A stretch of 17,794 bases of DNA from Firmicutes bacterium CAG:882 (GCA_000435595.1 FR895434.1:17754-35547), one strand, 5' to 3'; shown: positions 1 through 6,982, counted from the stretch's first letter. Notes: generated by a model from the sequence alone, not told the origin. Numbers and translations: made by a program.

Positions 1-66
1 CCCCGGCGGGCAAACCCTAAAATGAACAGCCTTAGATGCCTCGGAAGGCTGTAGCCCCTCGGCATC
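1..66. other. Left flank with overlapping self-complementary segments
   Basis: Three complementary pairs can be read: 26-33 with 45-52 (ACAGCCTT/AAGGCTGT), 34-40 with 61-67 (AGATGCC/GGCATCT) and 53-58 with 87-92 (AGCCCC/GGGGCT). The first two interleave, like a pseudoknot, but the connecting loop between 33 and 34 is zero, so they are more likely alternative hairpins. The last pair joins the flank to the adjacent 44-bp repeat, suggesting that flank and repeat belong to one structured repeat or RNA. No protein is recognisable. The unit continues beyond the left edge of the window. I could not assign it to a known RNA family. Confidence 0.3.
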
Positions 67-110
67 TGTTAAGCAGGTAGGCGATGGGGGCTGACCGCAC
101 ACGCACGGTA
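67..110 (+). repeat. 44-bp inverted repeat, left copy
   Basis: The 44 bases starting TGTTAAGC and ending at the GTA of 108-110 recur as the reverse complement at 14475-14518, with only two mismatches (positions 76 and 107). The two copies face each other and bracket the whole prophage plus the toxin-antitoxin genes. Beyond position 110 the similarity fades. Integrase attachment sites normally form direct repeats, so an inverted pair is not explained by simple integration. A dispersed genomic repeat, or terminal repeats of a larger element, are alternatives. No target-site duplication is evident outside the repeats. Confidence 0.85.
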
Positions 111-225
111 CGTAGACGATAGAACAGCTTACACATCCACGGTTGGAACATACACACAGCAGCACAGGCAGCATACTCACCCCGGCAGTTATAATAAAAC
201 CCATACACTGATTAAAATTCCGGAC

Positions 226-262
226 AAAAAAAGCCTGAAAGCTGCATACACAGTTTTCAGGC
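226..262 (-). terminator. Rho-independent terminator closing the leftward operon
   Basis: On the minus strand an 8-bp stem GCCTGAAA/TTTCAGGC (255-262 with 233-240) is followed at once by seven T residues (226-232). It lies about 115 bases past the stop codon of the last leftward gene. Transcripts would pass through the palindrome at 266-374 before stopping here. Confidence 0.8.
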
Positions 263-265
263 ACA

Positions 266-374
266 AAAAGGCTGCACTCCTTGTCCTAGAATGTATCATC
301 GTTACATACAAAATTGCGACGTCGCAACTTTGTACACGATTATGATACATTTTACTACACAGATGCAGCCTTTT
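266..374. repeat. Large nested palindrome, candidate origin, packaging or recombination site
   Basis: An outer arm AAAAGGCTGCA (266-276) pairs with 364-374. Inside it, AATGTATCAT (290-299) pairs with 342-351, a further block at 307-312 pairs with 329-334, and the centre is the perfect 14-bp palindrome TTGCGACGTCGCAA (314-327). The inner arms share one dyad axis at 320.5. This is the most extensive dyad symmetry in the prophage and sits in its main noncoding segment next to the end of the operon. In filamentous phages such a place usually carries strand origins and the packaging hairpin (family knowledge). It could equally be a tyrosine-recombinase or partition-protein site. The minus strand is probably transcribed through it. 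Confidence 0.7.
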
Positions 375-376
375 AT

Positions 377-1252
377 TCAGTCATTTGATTCACGAATAAC
401 CATAACATTATTTACGGAATCGAAACCAAGGAAATCAAATGAAACACCATCAATCAATTTCTGAGAAAAAACAACCGGGTTGAGTATGCTGCCTGTGCTG
501 CTGTAAAAGACAAAACCCACAGTCGGATGCTCAGCCTCCGTCTTAACAAGATAATTAATCTTAGCTATACCCTTAAGATTCGAAAACTTAAAACAGTTAA
601 AACGGTTAGCAGACACAGAAGGAACAGGCTCCGGAGAATCATCCGGATCATAGTCATAAACCTCATCCGGCTCATCCGGTTCTTGAGCTTCAGGACAGAC
701 ATTTGCTGAAGGCGCAAAAGAGTCAGGGACAGCCGGAGCCGGCCCACTGACTGAATATGAATCAGGAAGCACTCCATCAAGTACCTGATTCACATTCTTT
801 TTAAGGGATTTCTTCAAATCCCGGATTTTGGAAACAGACATATCTGCAGATACAAGCTTTCGATCTGCAGGAGCCATCGACACAAGCTCCGATAGCTGAG
901 AATAATTGTAATCCTCAAACGCTGCATCAATTACAGGCTGATGAGTTGAACCCTTACGGGCTGAAAACTCATAAAATACATTAAGACACCGGGAAAGCGC
1001 GGTTTTCTCAATATGAAAATTAGCTTCCACAAAGTCCTCAAAGCTGTCAAAGCCGAATGTCTTATAATAGCCATTCGTCTTAAACTGATCAAGCTTATAG
1101 CCTAAAGCAATATACTGACTCCGAATGTCATTAAAATCATTCCGGATTTCATCAAAAGCCCTGACTGATTTCTCAATGATATTCCGCAGCATGAATTTTT
1201 GAAAGCCAAGCTCACCACAAACAACGTAACCAGGACAAAGCTCATCACTCAT
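377..1252 (-). CDS. Plasmid-type DNA-binding protein, function unknown
   Basis: A 291-residue soluble protein. The N-terminal half is helical, with a stretch around residues 55-95 (FGFDSFEDFVEANF then ALSRCLNVF) that looks like a helix-turn-helix-bearing plasmid/ICE replication or partition protein. It is followed by YSQLSELVSMA and MSVSKIRDLKKSL, a phrase commonly seen in Firmicute mobile-element proteins that resemble ParB-like regulators. A Pro/Asp/Glu-rich linker spans roughly residues 168-215, and a compact C-terminal domain with no recognised motif follows. Its start overlaps the end of the recombinase gene by 8 bases, so the two are probably translationally coupled. It is the last gene of the operon, beside the nested palindrome, so it could bind there. 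That role is inference; the family resemblance is from memory of motif style only. Confidence 0.6.
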   Translation of the reverse strand: MSDELCPGYVVCGELGFQKFMLRNIIEKSVRAFDEIRNDFNDIRSQYIALGYKLDQFKTNGYYKTFGFDSFEDFVEANFHIEKTALSRCLNVFYEFSARKGSTHQPVIDAAFEDYNYSQLSELVSMAPADRKLVSADMSVSKIRDLKKSLKKNVNQVLDGVLPDSYSVSGPAPAVPDSFAPSANVCPEAQEPDEPDEVYDYDPDDSPEPVPSVSANRFNCFKFSNLKGIAKINYLVKTEAEHPTVGFVFYSSTGSILNPVVFSQKLIDGVSFDFLGFDSVNNVMVIRESND

Positions 1253-2165
1253 TTGTAAAACCTCCTATAAAACATTCATCGATTTTATATATCGGATAAT
1301 GAATCAGGCGCAGCTTACTCGCCTCATGCACATAATTCTGAGTTATTTCTACGTCATAATGACCAAGTATTTCTCGCAGATTAATCACATCACCGCCATA
1401 AAAAATATAGCTCGTCGCAAATGTATGTCTGCAAAAATGAGGATGCAGCCGTTTGATATGCGTCCGGCGCTGAAGCCTTGCATATACATCTTTAAGCGCG
1501 TTATCGGTAAACTCACGTCCATCAACAAGTTTAAAACAATGCTCCGGAGACGATAAAGGTTCACCGAGCATTGTAAGATATATCTTAAATCTGTCTTTAA
1601 TAAAAAGAGGAAGTGCAACAAAGCGTTCTTTTCGTCCTTTGCCCTGGACAAAAATGTATCCTTCACGGAAATGCACATCACGAAAGCACAGATTAAATAC
1701 TTCCTGACGGCGCAAGCCGCAATCTAAAAAAAGATGAAACATAAGATAATTGCGGAGACCGTTTAAAGTATTAAGTTCAAAGCAACGGTCAACAGCGGAA
1801 ACTTCATCAACAGTTAAAGGTGCAAGCTGCCGCTGGGTATCTTTAATTATCTTCACTTTTTTTACCGGATTTTTCTCAATAAGTTCAAAATCATAAAGAT
1901 AATTAAAAAAAGTACGCACGTCAGTCATATATGTACGAATCGACCGGACAGCAAGCTTTTTACCGTTATAAGGATTAACATAATCGCGCAGATATGTCTG
2001 ATATGCAACAATCTGAGCAGCCGACACGGAATCAATCTGCAGATCCGGATCATTAATATACCTGATAAAAATATTCAGGTTCGACATATAATCATTAATT
2101 GTCGCCTGACTGCAGTACGATTCCCGGTATTTAATAAAAGATTTTAAAGCTTCATGAAGCGTCAT
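1245..2165 (-). CDS. XerC/D-type tyrosine recombinase (phage integrase)
   Basis: Site-specific recombinase of 306 residues, the usual size for XerC/XerD-like enzymes. An N-terminal core-binding (SAM-like) domain covers about residues 1-105, with the catalytic domain after it. The catalytic set is visible: Arg152 in GLRRQE, Lys176 in the QGKGRKER beta-hairpin, His243 and Arg246 in HPHFCRHTFAT, His269 in LGHYDV and nucleophile Tyr278 in TQNYVH. There is no extra arm-binding domain. The start codon overlaps the stop of the replication gene as ATGA, and no separate ribosome site is seen, so translation is probably coupled. It presumably integrates and excises the element. The gene sits at the far end of the structural operon instead of next to the repressor, so it would be made mainly when the phage is induced. 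Confidence 0.92.
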   Translation of the reverse strand: MTLHEALKSFIKYRESYCSQATINDYMSNLNIFIRYINDPDLQIDSVSAAQIVAYQTYLRDYVNPYNGKKLAVRSIRTYMTDVRTFFNYLYDFELIEKNPVKKVKIIKDTQRQLAPLTVDEVSAVDRCFELNTLNGLRNYLMFHLFLDCGLRRQEVFNLCFRDVHFREGYIFVQGKGRKERFVALPLFIKDRFKIYLTMLGEPLSSPEHCFKLVDGREFTDNALKDVYARLQRRTHIKRLHPHFCRHTFATSYIFYGGDVINLREILGHYDVEITQNYVHEASKLRLIHYPIYKIDECFIGGFTNE

Positions 2166-3730
2166 GATACTACCTCCCCGGTCTCACGATTTACCAGGTC
2201 AAAAGCGGATTCAAAATTCTCATCATCAAAGCATTCACTGTAATCAATCCGGTTTTTAACCATACGCTGCTTATTCTTATATGAGGTCATATTCTTAATA
2301 TCATTATCATTGAGACGAAGAAGGGCATCCATGCAGTCCTTCTCAACAGTGTCCTCATTAACACCTTTTTTATAAAAACCAAATGACACAACGTTATTAA
2401 GCATCTTTCTCTTGACAAGATCAGCATTAAGCTTTCGAGAATACTCCCGGACAAGCTTCTGACCATCTGCAGAATAAGGAATGTACTCGCAGGATGTAGC
2501 TCGCAACCGGTCCCAAAACGGAGCATTCCGCCTTTTTGATTTAGGAAGCGGATTGCCATTATCATCATTTTCCGGAATTGTAAGCCGGAGAGTTGAAAAA
2601 GTAAGATATTCAATTATGGGTTCCCAGTTGTCAAAATACATATCAACACGCTCAGTAAGCGGATCAGGATATTTATCGCGGAACGGATGCAGCACATAAC
2701 TCTTAGTCCCACGGCGCATCGTCTGAAACTCAACATTCATAATCGATGTTACCCGGGGAGTAAGCTTGTTAGCGAGCACGGCAATCTCGTCATAATTGTA
2801 GGACACATCATTATTCAGATACTTATTACACATCTTGACAAAATAAGCATCTGAACCATACTCTGAATAGAATTTAAGCCGGGCAAGGTCAAGCTTTTTC
2901 CAACTGTGCTCAACATAAGCATACTCAAAACAGTAAAAATCATACTTCGAAATAAGCTTGCTATCATACCACAGTTTCAAAAACCAAGGCTTGTAGCCCA
3001 TCTCAACAACTTCCTTACTCTTCAGGTATATACGCACAAAGACCTTATCCGAACGCTTGCCGAGAGCAACATAATCATTCTCATATTCACCGCCGGACTT
3101 GAAGGAATAATGATAAGATACACCGCGGAAGCTGCTCACCTGCATTTCATGGAAATGATCAATCTGGAAAAACTTTTCGGGAGCAGACAGATAATTACTG
3201 TGCCAGGCATAGTCAATACGATTCTCCTTAACTTCACCGATTCCAAGCTTAAAATAATCACAGAGCATTTTTATAAAAATGAAAGAAGTGTGAAAAGCTT
3301 CCTGCGGTCCCATAAGCCAAAGCATATAAGAACGAAGCTGCACAATAATCTCACTTGTTACGGATTCAGCACCGTCAGCTCCGGGCGGAACCACAGGAGC
3401 TATAAAAATATCAAACATATCGGGATAGGAAAGTTGCACCTTATAATATTTCGAATAACCGAAATTATAAGCAACAAGCTCCTCACATCCGGGGATATTA
3501 AGAGCCTTACAGTTTCCAAACTCGAGCTTTGAAAATAACTTGAGATAATTACGAAAACGTACAACATTCTTTGAATGACCGTTTTGCGTGAAGTCATCAA
3601 GCAGCTTCACGGAATAGTAAAAAGTATCAATATTATGTAAGAACTTTTTCGAGGATTTAGAAAACCATTCCTCAGACTGCTCAGGAGCAAATTCCTCCTG
3701 AATCTTGTTTTTAAATCTTTCATCAACCAT
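2162..3730 (-). CDS. Rolling-circle-type replication initiation protein
   Basis: A 522-residue protein from the ATG at 3730, which has GAGGT seven bases upstream; an in-frame ATG at 3805 would overlap the ATPase gene and lacks such a site. The central part carries the order of motifs seen in Rep_trans/phage replication initiation factors: RIDYAW (171-176), VRIYLKSKE (232-240, with Tyr235 as a candidate DNA-linking tyrosine) and the acidic strand CFEYAYVE (267-274) followed by a basic helix LARLKFYSEYG. Such proteins nick the plus strand at the double-strand origin and start rolling-circle synthesis. The N-terminal ~125 and C-terminal ~200 residues are not recognised, so this is larger than typical plasmid Reps. 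It is encoded just downstream of the assembly ATPase and directly upstream of the recombinase. Confidence 0.75.
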   Translation of the reverse strand: MVDERFKNKIQEEFAPEQSEEWFSKSSKKFLHNIDTFYYSVKLLDDFTQNGHSKNVVRFRNYLKLFSKLEFGNCKALNIPGCEELVAYNFGYSKYYKVQLSYPDMFDIFIAPVVPPGADGAESVTSEIIVQLRSYMLWLMGPQEAFHTSFIFIKMLCDYFKLGIGEVKENRIDYAWHSNYLSAPEKFFQIDHFHEMQVSSFRGVSYHYSFKSGGEYENDYVALGKRSDKVFVRIYLKSKEVVEMGYKPWFLKLWYDSKLISKYDFYCFEYAYVEHSWKKLDLARLKFYSEYGSDAYFVKMCNKYLNNDVSYNYDEIAVLANKLTPRVTSIMNVEFQTMRRGTKSYVLHPFRDKYPDPLTERVDMYFDNWEPIIEYLTFSTLRLTIPENDDNGNPLPKSKRRNAPFWDRLRATSCEYIPYSADGQKLVREYSRKLNADLVKRKMLNNVVSFGFYKKGVNEDTVEKDCMDALLRLNDNDIKNMTSYKNKQRMVKNRIDYSECFDDENFESAFDLVNRETGEVVS

Positions 3731-3750
3731 TATGTTACCTCGTAAGTTAA

Positions 3751-4341
3751 TTATAAAACATCCGGATAGTATCTCCGGTAGTACTCCTGCAGCTTCTCGT
3801 TCCAAGTGTCCATTCGCCAGTCGAACACAACGGGAATAAAATTCGTGTCATAATGAACATTAACAAACAGCTCCGGAGTGAGCTTGAGCTGCAGATCATG
3901 ATATGTACATGTATCAGGATAAAAAAAGCGGTAGAATATCACATCATTCACCTTTTTGACCAGGACAAATGTATTTGTCTGATTGCGGAAACGGTTATAA
4001 ACCATTCCTGCCTCAATCGTAGTATACAGAAAAAGACAATTTTGCTTGCCAATGGTATTTAGAAAAATCGAAATATCCTTAAGCTTTTTGTAATCCTGAG
4101 AATCACAGCCGTTATAAATCTCATCAATCAGCACAATCTTAGGTTCAAGATCGAGAGGAATCTCGCTAATTGATGATATATAAGTCATGAAATCATCCTC
4201 CGGTGAGTACAAATTAGAATAGCAGCGGAGGAGATAACCGCTATCTTTAGCGGACTGATAAAGGGCTTTAGCAAGTAGATAGCTCATAAGAGTTTTTCCG
4301 GAACGCTGCTTGCCGACCAGCCCGATAATACTCCCCGGCAT
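3751..4341 (-). CDS. Zot/pI-type phage assembly ATPase without membrane segment
   Basis: A 196-residue P-loop ATPase. Walker A is GKQRSGKT (residues 10-17) and Walker B is KIVLIDE (68-74); a sensor-like strand LFLYTTIE (103-110) is followed by the NRFRNQTN segment typical of the Zot/gene I family. These enzymes drive extrusion of the filament and DNA through the host envelope. The usual pI protein has a transmembrane helix and an extracytoplasmic tail; here the protein ends after the ATPase domain and no hydrophobic span is present, so membrane attachment must come from partners. The adjacent upstream genes at 4341-4679 and 4689-5012 are obvious candidates. The ATG overlaps the stop codon of the preceding gene (TAATG), which suggests tight coupling and fixed stoichiometry with that product. 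Confidence 0.82.
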   Translation of the reverse strand: MPGSIIGLVGKQRSGKTLMSYLLAKALYQSAKDSGYLLRCYSNLYSPEDDFMTYISSISEIPLDLEPKIVLIDEIYNGCDSQDYKKLKDISIFLNTIGKQNCLFLYTTIEAGMVYNRFRNQTNTFVLVKKVNDVIFYRFFYPDTCTYHDLQLKLTPELFVNVHYDTNFIPVVFDWRMDTWNEKLQEYYRRYYPDVL

Positions 4342-4679
4342 TATTCAGATACCTCACCGGATGATGTGTTATTAATTGCCTGAACCTTGATTCCTCTGAC
4401 AAGTTCGGTTTGCGTATAAGCTGCCAAAAGAGCCTGCATATTCTTGCTCTGCAGCATAGTGAGATTTTTATTCTGTCCCATGATTTTATCAATTTCGCGG
4501 AATACCTCACGGGCATCTTCAAGGTCATACTTGTTAATGTAGTATTCCGCCTGGAAGCGGAGCTGCATCTGCACATTATCATACGTCGGCAAAATATTGT
4601 GAATTGCCTGTATAGGGTTACTGTCACCTGATGCAGCCATGCCCGAAAACAACGCCTGAAAGTCAATATCCTTAGCCAT
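4341..4679 (-). CDS. Hypothetical soluble protein coupled to assembly ATPase
   Basis: A 112-residue protein with no signal peptide or membrane span. The ATG at 4679 is chosen because GGAGG lies five bases upstream; the GTG two codons earlier falls inside that ribosome site. The sequence is helical and contains a long amphipathic stretch (YYINKYDLEDAREVFREIDK, near residues 46-65) that could form a coiled coil or helical hairpin. Its stop codon overlaps the start of the ATPase gene, and such coupling often marks subunits of one complex, so an adaptor or regulatory role in filament assembly is a reasonable inference. I do not recognise a family. Confidence 0.7.
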   Translation of the reverse strand: MAKDIDFQALFSGMAASGDSNPIQAIHNILPTYDNVQMQLRFQAEYYINKYDLEDAREVFREIDKIMGQNKNLTMLQSKNMQALLAAYTQTELVRGIKVQAINNTSSGEVSE

Positions 4680-4688
4680 GCGCACCTC

Positions 4689-5012
4689 CTACATAGCGCC
4701 GAAGCTCTCTATAAAGCCTTTGAAAATGTTATAGATGTTAATGCTCATAATCAAATTGATAGCTATTATTGACATCTGCAGAAGAAAGAAGATAGTAGGG
4801 CGCGGATCCTTCCTGAAAAAATTATGAAACATAATAGAGGAGAGCTGCTTTCGATCCTGAATGAAATCAACGTCACGGGCAGTCAGGTTAATAACCTGAT
4901 CCGGACCGAAAAACTTAAAATCCTCTTTCTTAAGGTCTAAGCCGACCTTTTTCTTTAAATGTTCGAGGGTGTCCGCTTCATAGACACCCATTTCTGTAAT
5001 GCAATAAACCAT
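4689..5012 (-). CDS. Small membrane protein, candidate assembly-complex anchor
   Basis: A 107-residue protein with a soluble, charged N-terminal domain of about 70 residues and one hydrophobic segment at about residues 73-95 (FFLLQMSIIAINLIMS), ending in a short tail. No signal peptide is seen, so the N-terminal domain is probably cytoplasmic. It has a strong ribosome site GGAGG seven bases before the ATG. It precedes the 112-residue protein and the ATPase by 9 bases and one gene. Because the ATPase lacks the membrane span normally found in pI, this protein may supply the membrane part of a split assembly machine. That is inference; no family is recognised. Confidence 0.68.
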   Translation of the reverse strand: MVYCITEMGVYEADTLEHLKKKVGLDLKKEDFKFFGPDQVINLTARDVDFIQDRKQLSSIMFHNFFRKDPRPTIFFLLQMSIIAINLIMSINIYNIFKGFIESFGAM

Positions 5013-5026
5013 TATTTTACCTCCAA

Positions 5027-5200
5027 TTATTTACTGCGATTTTCTTCATCTTCCTGCTCATGTGCAGACGTAAAAAGTAAAAATAAGAACAATAAAAAAT
5101 TAACAAAAAATAATAAAGCTAGCAAAATCCTTACAGCAAAAAAATAAACTGAATAAAAATTAGTCAGACTAAGAAAAACCATTTCAAAACTCAGCACCAA
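5027..5200 (-). CDS. Very small membrane protein with TTG start
   Basis: A 57-residue reading frame with two hydrophobic stretches, rich in Leu and Phe (about residues 7-24 and 26-44), and a charged C-terminal tail HEQEDEENRSK. The likely start is the TTG at 5200, nine bases after AAGGAG; GTG immediately downstream or an ATG six codons in are alternatives. It lies between two other operon genes with 14- and 23-base gaps, which supports coding. In this context a minor coat or cap protein like pVII/pIX, or an assembly component, is plausible. It is AT-rich, and chance hydrophobicity cannot be fully excluded. Confidence 0.55.
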   Translation of the reverse strand: MVLSFEMVFLSLTNFYSVYFFAVRILLALLFFVNFLLFLFLLFTSAHEQEDEENRSK

Positions 5201-5223
5201 GCTCAATCACTCCTTACTTTATT

Positions 5224-5358
5224 TTACTCACTATCGTCATTATCATCATTTTCAGAAGGGACTTCCACCACATCTTTTACAATAAAAACAACAAAAGCTA
5301 AAATGATGACATTGCATAAAATCTTAAAAAAAAACATTACCGACCTAAAACCAAACAT
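5224..5358 (-). CDS. Very small single-span membrane protein
   Basis: A 44-residue protein: a short basic/aromatic N terminus, a hydrophobic span at about residues 7-28, and an acidic tail (EVPSENDDNDDSE). The ATG overlaps the stop of the preceding gene (TAATG) and GGAGG lies seven bases upstream, so the start is well supported. Small size and position among structural genes suggest a minor virion protein. The strongly acidic tail differs from the basic C terminus expected in a major coat protein. No family is recognised. Confidence 0.6.
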   Translation of the reverse strand: MFGFRSVMFFFKILCNVIILAFVVFIVKDVVEVPSENDDNDDSE

Positions 5359-5723
5359 TAAAATCCCTCCTCAACCTCAACGGGAATTTTACAGACAGCT
5401 TCCAGCCTGCTCTGCATCGCAATCTGTGCCTGACCTGCAGAAGCAAAAATATCACCGTCAATAAACTCATCAGCAGGTATATAGCCGATTCTCCCGACCT
5501 TTTTGTGATCAGGAGCACTCTTGTACATAACTGCAGCATAGTCTTTTTTGTCATAGGTGATATATCCGACAACGGTAAATTCTTCAAGCCGGTAATCACT
5601 CTGCATCAATGGCAGCACACTGTTATCTGACACAATCCGGTAGTAGACCGTATTACCGGAATAAATGCTGAGCTGCCGTCTGAAGCGTTCAAACAGATTC
5701 GGAATATCAACACGATAATTCAT
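5358..5723 (-). CDS. Hypothetical soluble protein of the structural block
   Basis: A 121-residue protein from the ATG at 5723, which has GGAGG six bases upstream; a longer frame to 5780 would overlap the previous gene deeply and lacks a ribosome site. No signal peptide or membrane span is visible. The middle is rich in beta-prone, aromatic sequence (NTVYYRIVSD, FTVVGYITYDKKDYAAVMY), and a YIPADEF segment follows near residues 85-95. The preceding gene ends one base before this ATG and the next gene overlaps its stop. Being the only clearly soluble, folded-looking protein among the small membrane proteins, it may be a chaperone or cytoplasmic assembly factor. No family is recognised. Confidence 0.65.
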   Translation of the reverse strand: MNYRVDIPNLFERFRRQLSIYSGNTVYYRIVSDNSVLPLMQSDYRLEEFTVVGYITYDKKDYAAVMYKSAPDHKKVGRIGYIPADEFIDGDIFASAGQAQIAMQSRLEAVCKIPVEVEEGF

Positions 5724-5724
5724 G

Positions 5725-6015
5725 TTATGCCTCCTTAGTGCCTCCGCCGTCGAACCGGACAAAAAGAGCCTTTGAAACAAATTTCATAAGCTTCATGATA
5801 AGATAAAGCCCAAATACAATACCGAAAATCATATTGTAATTAAGATACTCCGGCTCATAAGCCTCAACAGTCTCAAGAGTAACATCCGACGTAGAGCCGA
5901 CATATATTACCGATACAGATGTATCCGCTTCGGATGATTCTGCTTCAGATACGTCCTCATCTGATAAAGACTCAGAACTTGTCACCTCAACCGGGACATC
6001 ATCATTAAAAATCAT
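5725..6015 (-). CDS. Acidic Ser/Glu-rich single-span membrane protein
   Basis: A 96-residue protein from the ATG at 6015 (GGGAG six bases upstream). Residues 1-58 are strongly acidic and Ser/Glu/Asp-rich, residues 61-80 are a hydrophobic span (MIFGIVFGLYLIMKLMKFV), and the tail is short and basic, then Gly-rich. There is no cleavable signal. The arrangement, acidic outside, one helix, basic inside, is that of filamentous-phage coat proteins, although the acidic part is long for a major coat. The gene overlaps the end of the preceding one by 11 bases in another frame. A minor coat or surface-exposed assembly protein is the best guess. Confidence 0.65.
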   Translation of the reverse strand: MIFNDDVPVEVTSSESLSDEDVSEAESSEADTSVSVIYVGSTSDVTLETVEAYEPEYLNYNMIFGIVFGLYLIMKLMKFVSKALFVRFDGGGTKEA

Positions 6016-6193
6016 GTCTGTCTCCCTTCTTCGGTCTGCGGGCAGGAACCTTAAAGAAGAAGGCTGCAAGCGCGCCTAATGCTGCAGCACACAAGACAAA
6101 CACCCATCCGGGAACCGTAAAGTTAAGATTAATGTAAATTGCAACAGCTATTACCGCGATAACACATAATAAAATCAGGATAACTCTCTTCAT
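6005..6193 (-). CDS. Small two-span membrane protein
   Basis: A 62-residue protein with two hydrophobic helices (about residues 4-22 and 29-47) joined by a short loop (NLNFTVPG) and followed by a basic tail (ARRPKKGDRH). GGAGG lies five bases before the ATG. Both ends would sit in the cytoplasm under the positive-inside rule. Such hairpin proteins in inovirus operons are usually assembly or minor virion components. No family is recognised. Confidence 0.65.
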   Translation of the reverse strand: MKRVILILLCVIAVIAVAIYINLNFTVPGWVFVLCAAALGALAAFFFKVPARRPKKGDRHDF

Positions 6194-6206
6194 GAAAACC
6201 TCCAGT

Positions 6207-6344
6207 TTACTTATTTTTTAATGGCTTCTTGTCAAGCTTAATTCGAAACTTTACAGCATCGGAAAGCTTATCAAGAAAGATAAACGGTATCTCACAAAAC
6301 GATATGAGAATTGAAAACGTCACAAAAGCATTTAAAACATCCAT
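6207..6344 (-). CDS. Very small single-span membrane protein
   Basis: A 45-residue protein: hydrophobic residues 4-24 (LNAFVTFSILISF and following IPFIFL), then a basic tail with KFRIKLDKKPLKNK. The ATG at 6344 follows AGGTGG by four bases and lies 8 bases past the stop of the preceding gene, while its stop is 13 bases before the next start. Size, single helix and very basic C terminus resemble small filamentous virion proteins (pVII/pIX or pVIII-like), the basic tail suiting contact with DNA. The assignment to a particular virion protein is not supported further. Confidence 0.6.
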   Translation of the reverse strand: MDVLNAFVTFSILISFCEIPFIFLDKLSDAVKFRIKLDKKPLKNK

Positions 6345-6352
6345 GAAACCAC

Positions 6353-6898
6353 CTACTTCCGAGAAAAGAAAATACAGATTGTCACAGCCATAATCACGAT
6401 AGAGCAGAAAGAAATGGCATCAAGACGGTTAAGAACCTGCTTCTGGAAGCCGTTTAAGGTATCACGTCCCTTGATAAGTTCATTAATAAGGGTACGCACC
6501 GCGGAATCATCCTGCTCCTGAACTATAACAGTGCTGCCACCGGATGAGGAAGATGCTGACTCGGATTCTGATTCTGATTCATTGAGAGCTTCAGAACGGG
6601 CTTCAGCTTTCTCTTTATCAGCTTTCTTCTTATCAGTGAGAGATTCAAGCTCCTCAGCACTGTATGATGTAGATTCACTCTCAATAGGTTCATCATCGGA
6701 TGATTCGGATTCAAACGCTGCATCGGAAGAAGGAAAAAGACTGTTAATCTTATCCTCATAATATTTGAATAAACTCCAATCTTCCGTCGAAACTTCCTCA
6801 GAACTTTCTTCGGCAGCACAAACATTTACAAAATTAAAACCAATAAACATACTGACGGCAAACAAACCGGACAGTACCATAAGCCAACGCTTAGACAT
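6353..6898 (-). CDS. Secreted Ser/Glu-rich protein with C-terminal membrane anchor
   Basis: A 181-residue protein with a signal peptide (basic MSKR, hydrophobic core, cleavage near VCAA at 26-29). The mature part is dominated by a low-complexity Ser/Glu/Asp region (about residues 30-125, with ESESESES-type repeats and a lysine-rich helix near 88-105). It ends in an amphipathic helix (LINELIKGRDTLNGFQKQV) and a C-terminal span (SIVIMAVTICIFF) with RK at the end. Most of it would face outside the membrane. The layout suits a stalk or virion-tip protein that crosses the cell wall. GGAGG precedes the ATG. The Ser/Glu repeat is likely prone to length change between relatives. Confidence 0.68.
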   Translation of the reverse strand: MSKRWLMVLSGLFAVSMFIGFNFVNVCAAEESSEEVSTEDWSLFKYYEDKINSLFPSSDAAFESESSDDEPIESESTSYSAEELESLTDKKKADKEKAEARSEALNESESESESASSSSGGSTVIVQEQDDSAVRTLINELIKGRDTLNGFQKQVLNRLDAISFCSIVIMAVTICIFFSRK

Positions 6899-6927
6899 AT
6901 AAAACCTCCATCACATATTTTTTATGC

Positions 6928-6960
6928 CTGCGGAGGGGATAATAAACATCCCCACCACAG
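6928..6960 (-). other. Intergenic hairpin behind the 87-residue gene
   Basis: On the minus strand an interrupted stem (CAG/CTG, GG/CC, then GGGGAT/ATCCCC) spans 6928-6960, 23 bases after the stop of the 87-residue coat candidate. No T-run follows, so it is more likely an RNA-stabilising or processing structure than a terminator. A 3' stabiliser would suit a coat protein needed in large amounts. Confidence 0.5.
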
Positions 6961-6982
6961 ATTAAAACGCTTATCCGTCTGT

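Noticed and set aside
1..110. Minus strand of the left flank as part of a tmRNA (ssrA) gene, because of the pseudoknot-like pairing and a TAA in the repeat
   Set aside because: No tag peptide ending in a typical Ala-Ala, no tRNA-like ends in view, and the pairing leaves a zero-length loop. Not enough sequence to support it.
281..310. CCTAGAA at 285-291 resembles the XerC arm of Firmicute dif sites
   Set aside because: Only one arm matches; the XerD half does not, and no second dif-like copy is seen on the right side.
527..709. Open frames antisense to the phage operon (here and at 1299-1556, 2481-2699, 2906-3532, 3853-4062, 6531-6761)
   Set aside because: They lack ribosome sites, have biased or repetitive composition, and mirror well-supported genes on the other strand.
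3751..4341. Zot-type protein as an enterotoxin
   Set aside because: Only the ATPase domain is present; the C-terminal region linked to toxin activity in Vibrio Zot is missing, and the context is phage assembly.
6353..6898. 181-residue protein as a lipoprotein with Cys27 as lipobox cysteine
   Set aside because: The preceding residues VNV do not fit a lipobox; an ordinary signal peptide cleavage fits better.
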